Positions 10,049 through 19,500 are shown, counted from the stretch's first letter. The stretch is 64,000 nucleotides of DNA from Hyphomicrobiales bacterium (GCA_900473915.1 UCNG01000025.1:33023-97022); one strand, 5' to 3'. Notes: generated by a model not told the origin, from the letters alone. A program made the numbers and translations.

Positions 10049-10091
10049 GCGCGGGACGACCCGCGCCTGTGTTCGCATCGGGGACGGCCCC
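10049..10091 (+). promoter_or_regulatory. Guanidine-II (mini-ykkC) riboswitch candidate
   Basis: Two hairpins with the diagnostic ACGR tetraloops sit 13 bases apart. P1 is GCGCGGG-ACGA-CCCGCGC (10049-10066), seven perfect pairs. P2 is GGGG-ACGG-CCCC (10080-10091). Paired hairpins with ACGR loops define the guanidine-II class, which binds guanidine and commonly controls small multidrug resistance exporters. sugE lies downstream on the same strand at 10424. The loops read ACGR only on the plus strand, which sets the orientation. Assignment is by motif, without a covariance search. Confidence 0.75.
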
Positions 10092-10109
10092 ATAGGAGTG
10101 TGTCCTATG
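10091..10109 (+). promoter_or_regulatory. Hairpin that hides a ribosome site and start codon
   Basis: CATAGGA (10091-10097) pairs with TCCTATG (10103-10109) around GTGTG. The GGAG Shine-Dalgarno sequence lies in the 5' arm and loop, and the ATG at 10107 is the end of the 3' arm. The hairpin shares its first base with the end of P2, so the two structures could exclude or stack on each other. This fits a translational expression platform for the riboswitch, by inference. Confidence 0.5.
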
Positions 10110-10286
10110 GCAGGGCTGATGATCGAACAATACGCAATCCAGCTTTTCGTTGAACAGATGAAATCGGCAAGCAGCCGGTTAGAGCGTTTCGAGCAAAAGC
10201 GTGAAACGGTTTTGCGTCTGAAAAATTCGATAAAACAATTAGTTAGAGCATTTCCGGCAATTCCGTTAAATCAGGAACCGCTCTAG
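10107..10286 (+). CDS. Small ORF downstream of the riboswitch, fused to repeat DNA
   Basis: 59 codons starting at an ATG with GGAG eight bases upstream. The first 24 residues ([20 protein letters not shown] and a few more) come from unique DNA. From about codon 25 the frame runs through the dispersed palindromic repeat at 10180-10285, which also supplies the TAG stop. No family is recognised. It could be a leader peptide, or the remnant of a longer frame interrupted by the repeat. Whether it is translated into a stable product is uncertain. Confidence 0.35.
   Translation: MAGLMIEQYAIQLFVEQMKSASSRLERFEQKRETVLRLKNSIKQLVRAFPAIPLNQEPL
10180..10285. repeat. Dispersed palindromic repeat, about 106 bp
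   Basis: The unit begins TAGAGCG and ends CGCTCTA, its reverse complement. It contains GAGCAAAAGCGTGAAACGG and GCATTTCCGGCAATTCCG. Related units occur in this window at 54781-54882 and, in shorter forms, at 15103, 18559, 30378 and 42771. Size and look recall the Bru-RS repeats of Brucella. This copy separates the guanidine-II-like hairpins from sugE. Confidence 0.7.
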
Positions 10287-10345
10287 CTTCGCCCAATCCG
10301 CACGCATCACGGGTGCACTGCTTCCGTTGCGTGCATCATGTCTCT

Positions 10346-10398
10346 GCGGGATGGACGGCCTTCCCGCTTCTCCAAAAAAACAGGCGGGACGCCCCGTC
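10346..10398 (+). promoter_or_regulatory. Second ACGR-like hairpin pair next to sugE
   Basis: P1 is GCGGGA-T-GG-ACGG-CC-T-TCCCGC (10346-10367): eight pairs, one T-T mismatch, loop ACGG. P2 is GGCGGG-ACGC-CCCGTC (10383-10398) with one G-T pair; its loop ends in C, not the expected purine. The pair lies 25 bases before the sugE ATG, where a translational guanidine-II riboswitch would be expected. It departs more from consensus than the pair at 10049, so it may be a second aptamer, a decayed copy or chance. Confidence 0.5.
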
Positions 10399-10423
10399 AG
10401 AACCCTCAAGATGGAACATTAAA

Positions 10424-10741
10424 ATGGCATGGATTTTTCTGGTACTGGCCGGGATTCTGGAAGTCGTCTGGGCTTATTTCATGAAAAAGTCGGAAGGCTT
10501 TTCTCTTCTGACGCCAAGCGCGATCACCATTGTAACGATGATCGGCAGCTTTATTCTGCTATCGATCGCCATGCGCAGCCTGCCGCTTGGAACCGCCTAT
10601 GCGATCTGGACCGGCATCGGTGCAGTGGGCGCGTTTGTGGTGGGCATCTTCATTCTTGGCGAGGCTGCGACCTTCTTCCGGGTAGCGAGTGTGACACTAA
10701 TCCTCGCCGGCATCATCGGATTGAAACTCTCATCCAGCTGA
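10424..10741 (+). CDS. sugE: SugE/Gdx-type guanidinium exporter (SMR family)
   Basis: 105-aa inner-membrane protein with four hydrophobic helices and the conserved Glu in the first ([17 protein letters not shown]). The later motif [15 protein letters not shown] is typical of SugE-type small multidrug resistance proteins. This branch exchanges guanidinium ion for protons; some members also export quaternary ammonium compounds. The ACGR hairpins upstream support the guanidinium role. A longer frame from 10313 would read through those hairpins and is rejected. The ribosome site is weak (GGA ten bases upstream), as is usual under riboswitch control. A hairpin follows at 10765. Confidence 0.88.
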   Translation: MAWIFLVLAGILEVVWAYFMKKSEGFSLLTPSAITIVTMIGSFILLSIAMRSLPLGTAYAIWTGIGAVGAFVVGIFILGEAATFFRVASVTLILAGIIGLKLSSS

Positions 10742-10764
10742 TCCCGTCCGCCTGCAAAAGCAAA

Positions 10765-10782
10765 GGGAGGCGAAAGCCTCCC
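10765..10782 (-). terminator. Terminator between sugE and the merR-like gene
   Basis: GGGAGGC (10765-10771) and GCCTCCC (10776-10782) pair around GAAA. Read on the minus strand the hairpin is followed by TTTGCTTTT, so it fits the end of the MerR-type gene. Being symmetric, it may also stop sugE transcripts. Confidence 0.65.
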
Positions 10783-10801
10783 TCACATGGTCCGTAGTCG
10801 T

Positions 10802-11341
10802 TCAGCGCACTTGATCAAGAAGGCGCTTGCATTCCAGCAGGTCGAACAGGGCTTCCTGCAGGAGCGAGCGGTTGTCCTTCGATGGCCGCTTTCCGTCGGC
10901 TCCGATGGGGCCGTCCTCCTCGCCCTTCAACAGGCCGAAAAGCTTGCGTGCCGGTTGTGGTGCCTTGATGCCGCTCGGCAGAGCCATTTCATTATCCGCC
11001 GCCTCTTCCGCAGCGCGCTTGTCAGCAGCGGCCTGCTTCTGGCGAGTGATCGCCTCAATGGCCTGAACGTCGCCATTGCCGAGCGCGATGATGAACTGCG
11101 CATTGTTTTCGCGCAGAAGACGCTGCACACCCTTGATGGTATAGCCCTGATCGTAGAGCAGGTGGCGAATGCCCTTCAGCAACTCCACATCGAGCGGTCG
11201 ATAATATCGACGGCCGCCGCCACGCTTCATGGGCTTGATCTGGGTAAAGCGTGTTTCCCAGAAACGCAGCACGTGTTGCGGAAGATCCAGATCCTCCGCT
11301 ACTTCGCTGATCGTCCTGAATGCATCAGGGCTCTTGTCCAT
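10802..11341 (-). CDS. MerR-family transcriptional regulator
   Basis: 179-aa DNA-binding protein. The winged-helix MerR domain spans about residues 8-80: [11 protein letters not shown], then LRFWETRF, then [16 protein letters not shown] charged, Ala-rich region follows and the C-terminus ([18 protein letters not shown]) looks like a dimerisation helix. No Cys pattern for metal sensing is present. I placed the start at [11 protein letters not shown] (11341), the N-terminus I recall for rhizobial relatives, with GGAAAGG upstream; an in-frame ATG at 11377 is an alternative. It follows ihfA on the minus strand. The target genes are unknown. Confidence 0.82.
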   Translation of the reverse strand: MDKSPDAFRTISEVAEDLDLPQHVLRFWETRFTQIKPMKRGGGRRYYRPLDVELLKGIRHLLYDQGYTIKGVQRLLRENNAQFIIALGNGDVQAIEAITRQKQAAADKRAAEEAADNEMALPSGIKAPQPARKLFGLLKGEEDGPIGADGKRPSKDNRSLLQEALFDLLECKRLLDQVR

Positions 11342-11825
11342 TCCACTTGCCCTTTCCAGAGGTTCGGGTTTCGCCATTACGGCGCAACCTCGCCGATCCA
11401 GATAGTTCAACTCGCCAACGCAGACGCGCTTGCTACACCAAAGCCGTTTCAGCATCGGATTTTAAAGGACGGGAGTTAACAATCTCCAGCATGCAAAAAG
11501 GCACAGCTCAACGTCATTCAAAACCGGACGGTGCTCAACGCAGACTCGTTCTGAAAAACTTGCCGCTTTTCAGAATTGCAATATTAGCAGAGCGATTCGC
11601 TCCGTAAAATCCATTATATAATATCAGAGCTTTATAAGCATCCCTTCACGCAAAACGGAAGGCAATGCAGCCTGCGCCTCGGCATATAAAGCCAGGCAAC
11701 GGCATCCTGCGCCAAGCACAAACCGCCCCGCACTTACCCCTGGGTCAGGCACGGAAGGAACGTATGTCGACTTGAGGTGATGGCGCAAAAACAAAAATGC
11801 TGCCCATTGGACAGCATTTCAGGAA
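11342..11825. other. Intergenic stretch between merR-like gene and ihfA
   Basis: About 480 bp without a convincing gene. It begins, in minus-strand order, with the ihfA terminator at 11795-11819. A plus-strand segment at 11742-11760 resembles the tip of SRP RNA but lacks its pairing. I see no tRNA. The rest is probably the promoter region of the MerR-type gene. Confidence 0.5.
11795..11819 (-). terminator. Intrinsic terminator of ihfA
   Basis: On the minus strand AAATGCTG plus CC pairs with GG plus CAGCATTT, with one bulged base, and is followed by TTGTTTTT. It starts six bases beyond the ihfA stop. Confidence 0.75.
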
Positions 11826-12149
11826 TTATTTCTGGCTTTTGGCTTCGCGCTTCTGGTGTTCCTGCAAGATACGCTGCTTGAGAACGTTCGAAGCCTTGAA
11901 AGTCATCACACGGCGGGGAAGAATTGGAACCTCCTCGCCAGTTTTCGGATTGCGGCCAATGCGCTCGTTCTTGTCGCGAACCTGAAATGTCGCGAAAGAC
12001 GACAATTTCACGGTTTCGCCGTTGACGATAGCGTCACAGACTTCATCGAGGATCATCTCGACCAAAGCCGCCGACTCCGTTCTGGAAAGGCCTACCTTAC
12101 GATAGACAGCCTCTGCCAGATCAGCTCGCGTGACCGTCTTACCTCCCAT
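11826..12149 (-). CDS. ihfA: Integration host factor subunit alpha
   Basis: 107-aa DNA-bending protein of the HU/IHF family, partner of IHF beta (not in this window). It begins [20 protein letters not shown] and has the beta-arm region [17 protein letters not shown] with the intercalating Pro. The fold ends in [13 protein letters not shown], with a short charged tail. It acts in nucleoid structure, recombination and sigma-54 promoters. The start is the ATG at 12149 with AGG upstream; earlier codons in the frame are intergenic. It follows fabH on the same strand, as is common in Rhizobiales. Confidence 0.93.
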   Translation of the reverse strand: MGGKTVTRADLAEAVYRKVGLSRTESAALVEMILDEVCDAIVNGETVKLSSFATFQVRDKNERIGRNPKTGEEVPILPRRVMTFKASNVLKQRILQEHQKREAKSQK

Positions 12150-12266
12150 GACCAAACCTGCCTGGTTAGCGTTTGAACAGATAATATCCTTACGTGACAG
12201 GACGTTACACAAATAAAAGCGCAACGGTCAAGCCGCGAGTTCTCTCGCGGCAGATCAAATTTGCAC

Positions 12267-13238
12267 TTACCAGCGCAACAGGACCGCGCCCCAGGTGAAT
12301 CCGCCGCCCATTGCCTCCAGCAGCACGAGGTCACCCTTCTTGATGCGACCGTCGGCAACAGCGGTCGCCAAAGCCAGCGGAACCGATGCCGCCGAGGTAT
12401 TGCCGTGGCGATCCACGGTGATGACCACCTTGTTGTCGGCGATATTCAGTTTCTTGGCCGAAGCGTCGATAATGCGCTTGTTGGCCTGGTGCGGGACGAA
12501 CCAATCGATATCCTCGGCAGTAAGCCCAGTTTCCGCGAAGGAAGCCTCGATAACGTCCGTAATCATGCCGACCGCGTGCTTGAAGACTTCACGGCCTTCC
12601 ATGCGCAGGTGGCCGACGGTCTGGGTCGTAGACGGACCGCCATCCACAAAAAGTTTTTCCTTGTGATTGCCGTCCGAACGCAGATTGGCAGCAAGAACGC
12701 CGCGATCGGAAGTCAGCCCGTTGCCTTCGGCAGCTTCCAGAACCAGCGCGCCAGCGCCATCGCCGAACAGGACACAGGTCGTGCGGTCGCTCCAGTCGAG
12801 GATACGCGAAAACGTTTCCGCGCCGATCACCAGAACCCGCTTCGCCATGCCGCCGCGGATATAGAGGTCCGCTGTCGTGATGGCATAGATGAAGCCGCTG
12901 CAAACGGCTTGCATATCGAACGCAAAACCGCTCGTGATTCCAAGCTCACGCTGGATCTCGACAGCACTTGCCGGGAAGGTGTGGTTGGGTGTGGAGGTGG
13001 CCAGAAGAACGAGATCGATATCGGTCGGTTGCAAACCGGCATTTTCGATTGCTGCGCGAGCCGCCGCCGTGCCAAGCGAAACCGTGGTTTCATCCTCGCC
13101 CGCGATATGACGTTCGCGGATGCCGGTGCGCTGCACGATCCACTCGTCCGAGGTTTCGATAATACCTTCGAAATCGGTATTCTTCATGACCCGCTTCGGC
13201 AATGCCGAACCGATACCCCGCACGACAGATCTTATCAT
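12267..13238 (-). CDS. fabH: 3-oxoacyl-[acyl-carrier-protein] synthase III
   Basis: 323-aa enzyme that condenses acetyl-CoA with malonyl-ACP to start fatty acid synthesis. The catalytic triad is visible: Cys113 in AVCSGF, His in [10 protein letters not shown] and Asn in RHGNTSAAS. The C-terminal [13 protein letters not shown] is typical. Length matches the family. It lies downstream of plsX on the same strand with an 82-bp gap, an arrangement kept in many bacteria, so phospholipid and fatty acid initiation are probably co-expressed. Confidence 0.96.
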   Translation of the reverse strand: MIRSVVRGIGSALPKRVMKNTDFEGIIETSDEWIVQRTGIRERHIAGEDETTVSLGTAAARAAIENAGLQPTDIDLVLLATSTPNHTFPASAVEIQRELGITSGFAFDMQAVCSGFIYAITTADLYIRGGMAKRVLVIGAETFSRILDWSDRTTCVLFGDGAGALVLEAAEGNGLTSDRGVLAANLRSDGNHKEKLFVDGGPSTTQTVGHLRMEGREVFKHAVGMITDVIEASFAETGLTAEDIDWFVPHQANKRIIDASAKKLNIADNKVVITVDRHGNTSAASVPLALATAVADGRIKKGDLVLLEAMGGGFTWGAVLLRW

Positions 13239-13320
13239 CTCTTATTTCCTGTCCTCAAAAGCGACCGAAGCATTTCCGCCTGAACGGTCGAGAATTCTGG
13301 CCCTGTAAAATGGGCAAAGG

Positions 13321-14379
13321 TTATTTCGCCGCTTCCCCGCCCTCACCGGACGAAACATGCGGATGACTGTGGTGGAAATGCGCCAGATCGGCCTCGATCT
13401 TTTCCAGAAGGCGGTTTCTCACCATGTCATAGCCGACTTCCACCGCCGAACAGAAGCCCTCAGCGTTCGCGCCGCCGTGACTCTTGATGACGATGCCGCT
13501 CAAGCCCAGAAACACGCCGCCATTGACCTTGTTCGGGTCCATCTTTTCGCGCAGGCGATCAAACGCGCCCTTGGCGAAAACATAGCCGATCTTGGCAAGC
13601 AGCGTACGGCTCATGGCCTGGCGCAGCAGAGACGCCATCTGGCGCGCGGTGCCTTCGGCGGTCTTGAGCGCAATATTGCCGGTGAACCCTTCGGTCACGA
13701 CCACATCCACCCTGCCCTTGCCGATATCGTTGCCTTCAACAAAACCGGCATATTCCAGCCCTTCCAGCGGCGTGTCGCGCAGGATCTGGCCAGCTTCCTT
13801 GATCTCGTCGAGACCCTTTACCTCTTCCGTGCCGACATTCAGGAGCCCGACGGTCGGCTTGCGCACCTCGAACAAGGCACGCGCCATACCGGCACCCATA
13901 ACGGCATAATCGACAAGCTGCCGTGCATCGGCGCCAATCGTGGCGCCAATGTCGAGCACAATGCTTTCGCCGCGCAGCGTCGGCCAGATGCCCGCAATCG
14001 CCGGACGCTCCACGTCCGACATCATGCGCAGGCAGAATTTGGACATGGCCATCAACGCACCGGTATTGCCAGCGGAGATGCACGCCTGCGCGTCGCCGGT
14101 CTTTACAGCCTCGATGGCCTGCCACATGGACGACTTGCCCCGACCGGCGCGCAGCGCCTGGCTCGGCTTGTCATCCATGCTGATGGCAACCTCGCTCTCG
14201 CGGAACTCGGACGCGGCCTTCAGTTTTGGAAAGCGGGCCAGCACCGGCTCCACCTGCGCGGGGAGACCGAAAAATATGAAGCGGATGTCAGGATGACGCT
14301 CAAGCGCCTTCGCTGCGCCGGGGATGACCACTTCAGGGCCAAAATCACCGCCCATAGCGTCAATCGAAATTTTGATCAC
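13321..14379 (-). CDS. plsX: Phosphate acyltransferase PlsX
   Basis: 352-aa peripheral membrane enzyme that turns acyl-ACP into acyl-phosphate for glycerolipid synthesis. The N-terminus [19 protein letters not shown] and the later [25 protein letters not shown] and [13 protein letters not shown] blocks are hallmarks. A His-rich C-terminal tail ([12 protein letters not shown]) is a small extension. It is followed by fabH. The upstream YceD-like gene is on the same strand, 116 bp away. Confidence 0.96.
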   Translation of the reverse strand: MIKISIDAMGGDFGPEVVIPGAAKALERHPDIRFIFFGLPAQVEPVLARFPKLKAASEFRESEVAISMDDKPSQALRAGRGKSSMWQAIEAVKTGDAQACISAGNTGALMAMSKFCLRMMSDVERPAIAGIWPTLRGESIVLDIGATIGADARQLVDYAVMGAGMARALFEVRKPTVGLLNVGTEEVKGLDEIKEAGQILRDTPLEGLEYAGFVEGNDIGKGRVDVVVTEGFTGNIALKTAEGTARQMASLLRQAMSRTLLAKIGYVFAKGAFDRLREKMDPNKVNGGVFLGLSGIVIKSHGGANAEGFCSAVEVGYDMVRNRLLEKIEADLAHFHHSHPHVSSGEGGEAAK

Positions 14380-14495
14380 TCTTGATTATTCCTGTGCGAT
14401 CCCTGTCCCTGCCCTGCCCTTGCAGCAGACAGGTTTTCGGCGAAAATAGTGTTTTTGCGTTTCCGCACAACCAAATTCTATCAAACCACTGCGAA

Positions 14496-15053
14496 TTACG
14501 GCTTCTTTTGCCATTCCGAAAGCTTGGCGAATGGCGAAACAGGCTTCTCGTCTCCCTCACCGTCTCCAAAAACCTTCGGCTCGCTGTCTTCCGGCAGTCC
14601 GGGCTTGCGCGGATAAGGATCGATGGCGAGATCGAAGAACTCTTCCGCAATCGCACCCACATCAATCTTGTCGCCGACAAAAACTTCCGGACTGTCAGCC
14701 CCTTCCGCATCGAGCAGCATTTCGCCGCTTTCATCAAGCTGTATCCGCGCAAGCCGCGAATTTTCCGGCACGAAGATGGTGTCGACTTCTTCGGCGATGC
14801 TGTTGGTCAGCGGCTCCAGCGTCACGACGCAGGACTGAACGATTTCCGCATCGATGCGACCGCGCACCCGGATACCGTCCTTTTTCCAGGGCGTAATCAG
14901 AAATTCTGCGGCAAAAGCGTTCACGGCCTCAAGTCCATGATCTGTCGCGAGCGCTGCGCGCTCTTTCTCATCCGTGCCTATTTTCACCGTTACGCCCTTT
15001 TGCGGCAGGTGAAGAACCGGAACAGGATAGGTAAGCGCCGGTTTATCAGTCAT
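14496..15053 (-). CDS. YceD/DUF177 family protein
   Basis: 185-aa cytoplasmic protein of the DUF177 family. The core reads RVRGRIDAEIVQSCVVTLEP, with a single Cys where many relatives keep a CxRC pair, then AEEFFDLAIDPYPRKPG, the strongest family motif. Family members lie next to rpmF-plsX-fabH and have been linked to rRNA and chloroplast biogenesis; the biochemical role is unclear. The ATG at 15053 has AAGG about nine bases upstream. An ATG two codons earlier sits too close to that site. Confidence 0.82.
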   Translation of the reverse strand: MTDKPALTYPVPVLHLPQKGVTVKIGTDEKERAALATDHGLEAVNAFAAEFLITPWKKDGIRVRGRIDAEIVQSCVVTLEPLTNSIAEEVDTIFVPENSRLARIQLDESGEMLLDAEGADSPEVFVGDKIDVGAIAEEFFDLAIDPYPRKPGLPEDSEPKVFGDGEGDEKPVSPFAKLSEWQKKP

Positions 15054-15102
15054 TCTCATTGGCCTTTTCAGCATTGTTCGTTGGCGCAAGGCCATCTTTG
15101 AC

Positions 15103-15146
15103 GCGCATCTTGTCCCGAAAACCGCTTCACACTTTTCAGGATGCGC
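15103..15146. repeat. Short dispersed palindromic repeat
   Basis: GCGCATC (15103-15109) and GATGCGC (15140-15146) bracket CCCGAAAACCGCTTCACAC and CTTTTCAG. The same core recurs at 42771-42816. The right part lies within the end of the next gene and gives its last codons and stop. Confidence 0.7.
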
Positions 15147-15684
15147 TCTTGTCTGCATCCATATAGGAAATGTCGCCCGCCGCCAAAGCGTCGTCCGCAA
15201 TTTTTTGCAAGCCGTCGCGGCACTCAAGAACATATTCACTTAAATGGTGGGCATGCGGCCAGAATTCGAGGTCTGGCCGGATATTTCGCGTTAGCGCCGC
15301 TGCCAGCTCGTCCGCGTCATTTGCATCCAGCGCCTCGCCATAGGCCGCCACGCGACCATAAAACATGCGCGCAAGCTTCTTCATGCGTTTCGGCACGCCC
15401 TGATCGCCTATGCCGAGTTCGCGCAGCGAATGGTCGACGTCCTTGAAAAACTCGTCCGCAATTTCCTGCGCCAGGTCGGCAAGCGCCTTGTTTTCCCCTC
15501 TCATGCGATGAAGCGCGAGAAAAATATGCAGGGACAGCATTTCATAGCGGCCAAGCGGGGTATCCGGCACCTGAAATTGTGCATAAAACCGTTTTTGCCG
15601 CGCCGCCGCCACGATCACCTCGTAAACGCGAAGCACAATAGCCTCGTTTGCTTTCGATTTGCGGCGGAATAGTTGGAGAATCAT
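15136..15684 (-). CDS. Ubiquinol-cytochrome c chaperone family protein
   Basis: 182-aa protein resembling mitochondrial CBP3/UQCC1, assembly factors of the cytochrome bc1 complex. Recognisable parts are the early helix ANEAIVLRVYEVIVAAARQ, then PDTPLGRYEMLSLHIFLALHRM, DVDHSLRELGIGDQGVPKRMKK and MFYGRVAAY. I chose the ATG at 15684 because the family begins there. The last codons (Ser-Ala-Ser-stop) come from the palindromic repeat at 15103-15146, so the original C-terminus was probably different. It is divergent from bamE, with 89 bp between starts. Confidence 0.87.
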   Translation of the reverse strand: MILQLFRRKSKANEAIVLRVYEVIVAAARQKRFYAQFQVPDTPLGRYEMLSLHIFLALHRMRGENKALADLAQEIADEFFKDVDHSLRELGIGDQGVPKRMKKLARMFYGRVAAYGEALDANDADELAAALTRNIRPDLEFWPHAHHLSEYVLECRDGLQKIADDALAAGDISYMDADKSAS

Positions 15685-15773
15685 GTCCGTACGACCGTTC
15701 CAGTTGCATAAATAAGCAAGGTGGTTTACCGAAGTTCTCCCGACGGCGAAAGTGCCGCGCTGATTTAGAATGT

Positions 15774-16313
15774 ATGGAGAGGTCTTTGTTGCAGCGAATT
15801 TTTCCAAATGCATCCTCTGGCGTACGCAAGCAGCGTGCCCTTCTTGCAGGCACGGCAATTCTCGTCGCAGTCGCTCTTGCCGGGTGCAACACCGCATCCA
15901 CGCTCAATCCGTCCGAAACGCTGACGGAAGGTTACGTGCTCGATCAGAACGCGCTTGATTCGGTTCCGGTCGGCTCCAGCCGCGAACAGGTGCTTCTGGC
16001 GCTGGGTACGCCGTCCACCACCGCGACCTTCGACAATGAAGTGTTCTACTACATTTCGCAGAAGCGTTATCGCGCCGCGCAGTTCATGAAGCCGAAAATC
16101 ATCGAGCGCCGGATCCTCGCCATTTATTTCGACAAGGATGGCAAGATCGAGCATATCGCCAATTACGGCCTGAAAGACGGCAAGCTGTTCGATTTCGTGT
16201 CGCGCACCACGCCGACCGGCGGCAAGGACCAGACATTCCTCGGTCAGATCATTCAGGGTGTTTCCAAGGCCCCGACATCGCTGCCGGGTGCTTCAGGTGG
16301 CCCCAACAACTGA
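15774..16313 (+). CDS. bamE: Outer membrane assembly lipoprotein BamE
   Basis: 179-aa lipoprotein of the BamE/SmpA/OmlA family, an accessory part of the complex that inserts beta-barrel proteins. A lipobox LAGC places the lipidated Cys at residue 38 after a hydrophobic stretch. The domain follows: VPVGSSREQVLLALGTPSTT, then FYYISQKRY and ILAIYFDKDGKIEHIANYG. A low-complexity tail ends the protein. The start at 15774 fits the signal peptide. A clear terminator follows at 16337. Confidence 0.9.
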   Translation: MERSLLQRIFPNASSGVRKQRALLAGTAILVAVALAGCNTASTLNPSETLTEGYVLDQNALDSVPVGSSREQVLLALGTPSTTATFDNEVFYYISQKRYRAAQFMKPKIIERRILAIYFDKDGKIEHIANYGLKDGKLFDFVSRTTPTGGKDQTFLGQIIQGVSKAPTSLPGASGGPNN

Positions 16314-16336
16314 TCCAAACGGATATATACCAACAG

Positions 16337-16366
16337 AAAACCCGCCTTTACGGCGGGTTTTCCTTT
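16337..16366. terminator. Intrinsic terminator after bamE
   Basis: AAAACCCGCC (16337-16346) pairs with GGCGGGTTTT (16352-16361) around TTTAC, followed by CCTTTT. Both arms carry A/T ends, so it can also serve hppA, which converges from the other side. Confidence 0.85.
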
Positions 16367-16382
16367 TATAGGGCTGGTTACA

Positions 16383-18539
16383 TCACGTCATATGCGCCAG
16401 CACGGCCAGCAGCAGAAGAGCCACAATGTTGGTGATCTTGATGGCCGGATTGACCGCCGGACCTGCCGTATCCTTGTAGGGATCGCCCACCGTATCGCCG
16501 GTCACCGATGCCTTGTGCGCTTCCGACCCTTTCAGGTGTTTCACGCCGTCGGCATCGGTAAACCCGTCCTCGAAGCTCTTCTTGGCATTGTCCCAGGCAC
16601 CGCCGCCGGACGTCATGGAAATCGCTACGAACAGCCCGTTGATGATGACGCCGAGAAGCGATGCGCCAAGCGCTGCAAAGGCCGCAGCTTTCGAGCCTGA
16701 GATGAGCAGCACGCCGAAATAGACGACAATCGGCGCCAACACAGGCAGAAGCGACGGGATAATCATCTCGCGGATAGCCGCTTTGGTCAAAAGATCGACA
16801 GCCCGGGCATAGTCCGGACGCTCCTTGCCAGTCATGATTCCCGGCTTTTCGCGGAACTGGCGGCGCACTTCCTGCACCACCGCACCCCCTGCCCGGCCCA
16901 CGGCCGTCATAGCCATGCCGCCGAACAGATAGGGGATCAGGCCACCGAAGATCAGCCCCGCAACCACATAAGGGTTGGAGAGATCGAAGGAGACCGGCCC
17001 CATATCCGCGAAATAGGGATAGGTCTGTCCGTTGGCGGCAAAATAGGCCAGATCGTTGGAATAGGCCGCAAACAGCACCAGCGCGCCGAGACCTGCCGAA
17101 CCGATGGCATAGCCCTTGGTGACGGCCTTGGTGGTGTTGCCGACCGCATCGAGCGCATCGGTGGCCTTGCGGACTTCCGGGTCGAGACCGGCCATTTCCG
17201 CAATACCGCCCGCATTATCGGTCACTGGACCGAAGGCATCGAGCGCGACGATCATGCCGGCAATGCCGAGCATGGCGGTGACCGCGATAGCGGTCCCGAA
17301 CAGGCCCGCAAGCTGGTAGGTCGAGATAATGCCGCCGACAATCACGATGGCTGGAAGCGCAGTCGATTCCAAAGAAACAGCCAGCCCCTGAATGACATTG
17401 GTGCCATGCCCCGTCACCGAAGCTTGCGCGATGGAATTGACCGGGCGTTTGTTGGTGCCTGTATAATATTCCGTAATCACCACGATCAGGCCGGTAACAA
17501 TGAGACCGATCAATCCGCAGATGAAGAGATTGGTGCCGGTGATGCTTTTGCCGGCCACCGTTCCGATCTCGCCCCAGCCAATCGTCAGCGTGTTGGCCAC
17601 GGCAAGGCCGACAATGGAAAGCAGGCCTGTTGCGATCAGACCCTTATAGAGCGCGCCCATGATGGAGCCGTCCACGCTGAGCTTGACGAAGAACGTGCCG
17701 ATAATCGACGTAATCACGCAGGCGCCGCAGATCATCAGCGGATAGAGCATGACGCTCGAAAGAACGTCCGATCCATTGAAGAAAATCGCGCCAAGAACCA
17801 TGGTGGCAACGACCGTCACCGCGTAGGTCTCAAACAGGTCCGCGGCCATGCCCGCGCAATCGCCGACATTGTCGCCGACATTATCCGCAATGGTCGCAGG
17901 GTTGCGCGGATCATCCTCGGGGATACCGGCTTCCACCTTGCCGACAAGATCGCCGCCAACGTCAGCACCCTTGGTAAAGATACCGCCGCCAAGACGCGCA
18001 AAGATCGAGATCAGCGAAGCGCCGAAACCGAGCGACACCAGCGCGTCGATAACTGTGCGGTCAGAGGGCGAATAGCCAAGCCAGACGGTGAGAATGAAGT
18101 AGTAGACCGAGACACCGAGAAGTGCCAACCCGGCCACCAGAAGGCCGGTAATGGCCCCGGACTTGAAGGCCAGTTCAAGCCCCCCGGCGAGGCTGAGCGA
18201 TGCCGCCTGCGCGGTGCGCACATTGGCACGGACCGACACATGCATTCCGATGAAGCCCGTAACGCCCGACAGAACCGCGCCGATCAGGAAGCCAATCGCG
18301 GCGCTGATCGACAGCAAATACCAGGCTGCCAGAAAAACCACGACGCCAACGATCGCAATCGTTGAATATTGTCTTGTGAGATAGGCTGAGGCACCCTCGC
18401 GGATGGCTTCAGCAATTTCCTGCATGCGCTGCGTCCCCTGATCGGCTGCGAGAACCGAACGGATCGCCCATATGGCGAAAAGAACGGAAAGCACACCGCA
18501 GGCAATGACGAGAACTAAAACTGCCACTCCCATTTGCAT
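16383..18539 (-). CDS. hppA: K+-insensitive proton-pumping pyrophosphatase
   Basis: 718-aa integral membrane pump that couples pyrophosphate hydrolysis to H+ translocation. About 15 hydrophobic helices are visible. The substrate site is [20 protein letters not shown] with [19 protein letters not shown], and the second acidic site [11 protein letters not shown] is present. [10 protein letters not shown] carries Lys at the position that marks K+-independent enzymes (Ala in K+-dependent ones). The ATG at 18539 has GGGAG nine bases upstream. The frame is open further upstream but only through a palindromic repeat at 18559-18598. Confidence 0.95.
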   Translation of the reverse strand: MQMGVAVLVLVIACGVLSVLFAIWAIRSVLAADQGTQRMQEIAEAIREGASAYLTRQYSTIAIVGVVVFLAAWYLLSISAAIGFLIGAVLSGVTGFIGMHVSVRANVRTAQAASLSLAGGLELAFKSGAITGLLVAGLALLGVSVYYFILTVWLGYSPSDRTVIDALVSLGFGASLISIFARLGGGIFTKGADVGGDLVGKVEAGIPEDDPRNPATIADNVGDNVGDCAGMAADLFETYAVTVVATMVLGAIFFNGSDVLSSVMLYPLMICGACVITSIIGTFFVKLSVDGSIMGALYKGLIATGLLSIVGLAVANTLTIGWGEIGTVAGKSITGTNLFICGLIGLIVTGLIVVITEYYTGTNKRPVNSIAQASVTGHGTNVIQGLAVSLESTALPAIVIVGGIISTYQLAGLFGTAIAVTAMLGIAGMIVALDAFGPVTDNAGGIAEMAGLDPEVRKATDALDAVGNTTKAVTKGYAIGSAGLGALVLFAAYSNDLAYFAANGQTYPYFADMGPVSFDLSNPYVVAGLIFGGLIPYLFGGMAMTAVGRAGGAVVQEVRRQFREKPGIMTGKERPDYARAVDLLTKAAIREMIIPSLLPVLAPIVVYFGVLLISGSKAAAFAALGASLLGVIINGLFVAISMTSGGGAWDNAKKSFEDGFTDADGVKHLKGSEAHKASVTGDTVGDPYKDTAGPAVNPAIKITNIVALLLLAVLAHMT

Positions 18540-18558
18540 AAAGGCCAACTCCCATTGA

Positions 18559-18598
18559 GCGCATTCCGAAAAGTGAGAAACGGTTCGGGAAAATGCGC
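18559..18598. repeat. Short dispersed palindromic repeat upstream of hppA
   Basis: GCGCATT (18559-18565) and AATGCGC (18592-18598) enclose CCGAAAAGTGAGAAACGGTT, a variant of the core at 15103 and 42771. It begins about 20 bases upstream of the hppA start and could affect its leader. Confidence 0.65.
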
Positions 18599-18929
18599 GG
18601 CCACCCAATTGGAGCGCCGGTCCGTTTCCAGATAGACCGAAACGCGCCCCATAGTTCGCGCTGGCTGCCGTCAGACCGCAAACCGCGATTGCCAGCAGGC
18701 GCATGCGCAGGATAGGCCCGAAAACCCCTCCCCGGACCCGACTGAGCGGCATGGAAGTGCCTGAAGCCGAATAAGAGATACCGGGCTTCAACGGTATATT
18801 GATTGGGGAACTTACGCCTTGGAATCAATCAATTGGCGCGATTCCCTGCATTTCAGCATTCTCAATGCCGCGCAACCAACATGCGAAACGGTTTAACAAA
18901 CGTCAAGTCGTTCTTTGCCAGCGTACAAT

Positions 18930-18965
18930 GAAAGAAGGGCCGCGATTTCTCACAGCCCTTCTTTC
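18930..18965 (-). terminator. Hairpin after nusB
   Basis: GAAAGAAGGGC (18930-18940) and GCCCTTCTTTC (18955-18965) form an 11-bp perfect stem around 14 bases, just beyond the nusB stop. The T run is poor, so termination is likely but not certain. Confidence 0.55.
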
Positions 18966-18988
18966 AATTCAATTGCGGGGATGATGCG

Positions 18989-19495
18989 TCAGCGCGGCTT
19001 CACGCCACGGCTCTCGCCACGAATGACAAATGCCAGGCGGTCCAGCACTGCATTGACCAGCTTCGGTTCATCCTCGGTATAGAACGCCTTGGCAATATCG
19101 ACATATTCCGACACGATCACAGCCGTCGGCACATCCTTGCGCGTCTGCAATTCCCATGCGCCAGCGCGCAGAATGGCGCGCAGCGTCGAATCCAGACGCG
19201 ACAGCGGCCAGTCTTCCGTCAGCGCCTGATGGATCATCGGATCGAGCTTCAGCTGATCCTCGACCACACCGGACACGATGGCGCGGAACCATTGCGGGTC
19301 GGCATCGAGATATTGCGTGCCGTCGACTTCCTTGCCGAGACGGAAAGCCTCGTATTCGGCCACCACTTCCAGAACGCCCGTACCGGCAACATCCATCTGA
19401 TAGAGCGCCTGGACCGCAGCGAGACGGGCAACGCCGCGCTTGTTGGCCGTGCGCAGCAGATTGGGGGTCGGGCGTCCTTCGGTAGAAGAATTCAT
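18989..19495 (-). CDS. nusB: Transcription antitermination factor NusB
   Basis: 168-aa RNA-binding factor that joins NusE (S10) on boxA to prevent termination in rRNA operons. The family pattern is clear: [17 protein letters not shown] at the N-terminus, then [16 protein letters not shown] and [18 protein letters not shown], ending [10 protein letters not shown]. The start at 19495 lies six bases past the ribH stop, so the ribosome site is in ribH and translation is probably coupled. The position at the end of the rib genes is conserved in many bacteria. Confidence 0.95.
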   Translation of the reverse strand: MNSSTEGRPTPNLLRTANKRGVARLAAVQALYQMDVAGTGVLEVVAEYEAFRLGKEVDGTQYLDADPQWFRAIVSGVVEDQLKLDPMIHQALTEDWPLSRLDSTLRAILRAGAWELQTRKDVPTAVIVSEYVDIAKAFYTEDEPKLVNAVLDRLAFVIRGESRGVKPR

Positions 19496-19500
19496 AATGA

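Noticed and set aside
11742-11760. Segment resembling the tip of SRP RNA (GGGTCAGG...GGAAGGAA)
   Set aside because: The bases flanking GGAA do not pair, and the AGCAGCC partner strand is absent.
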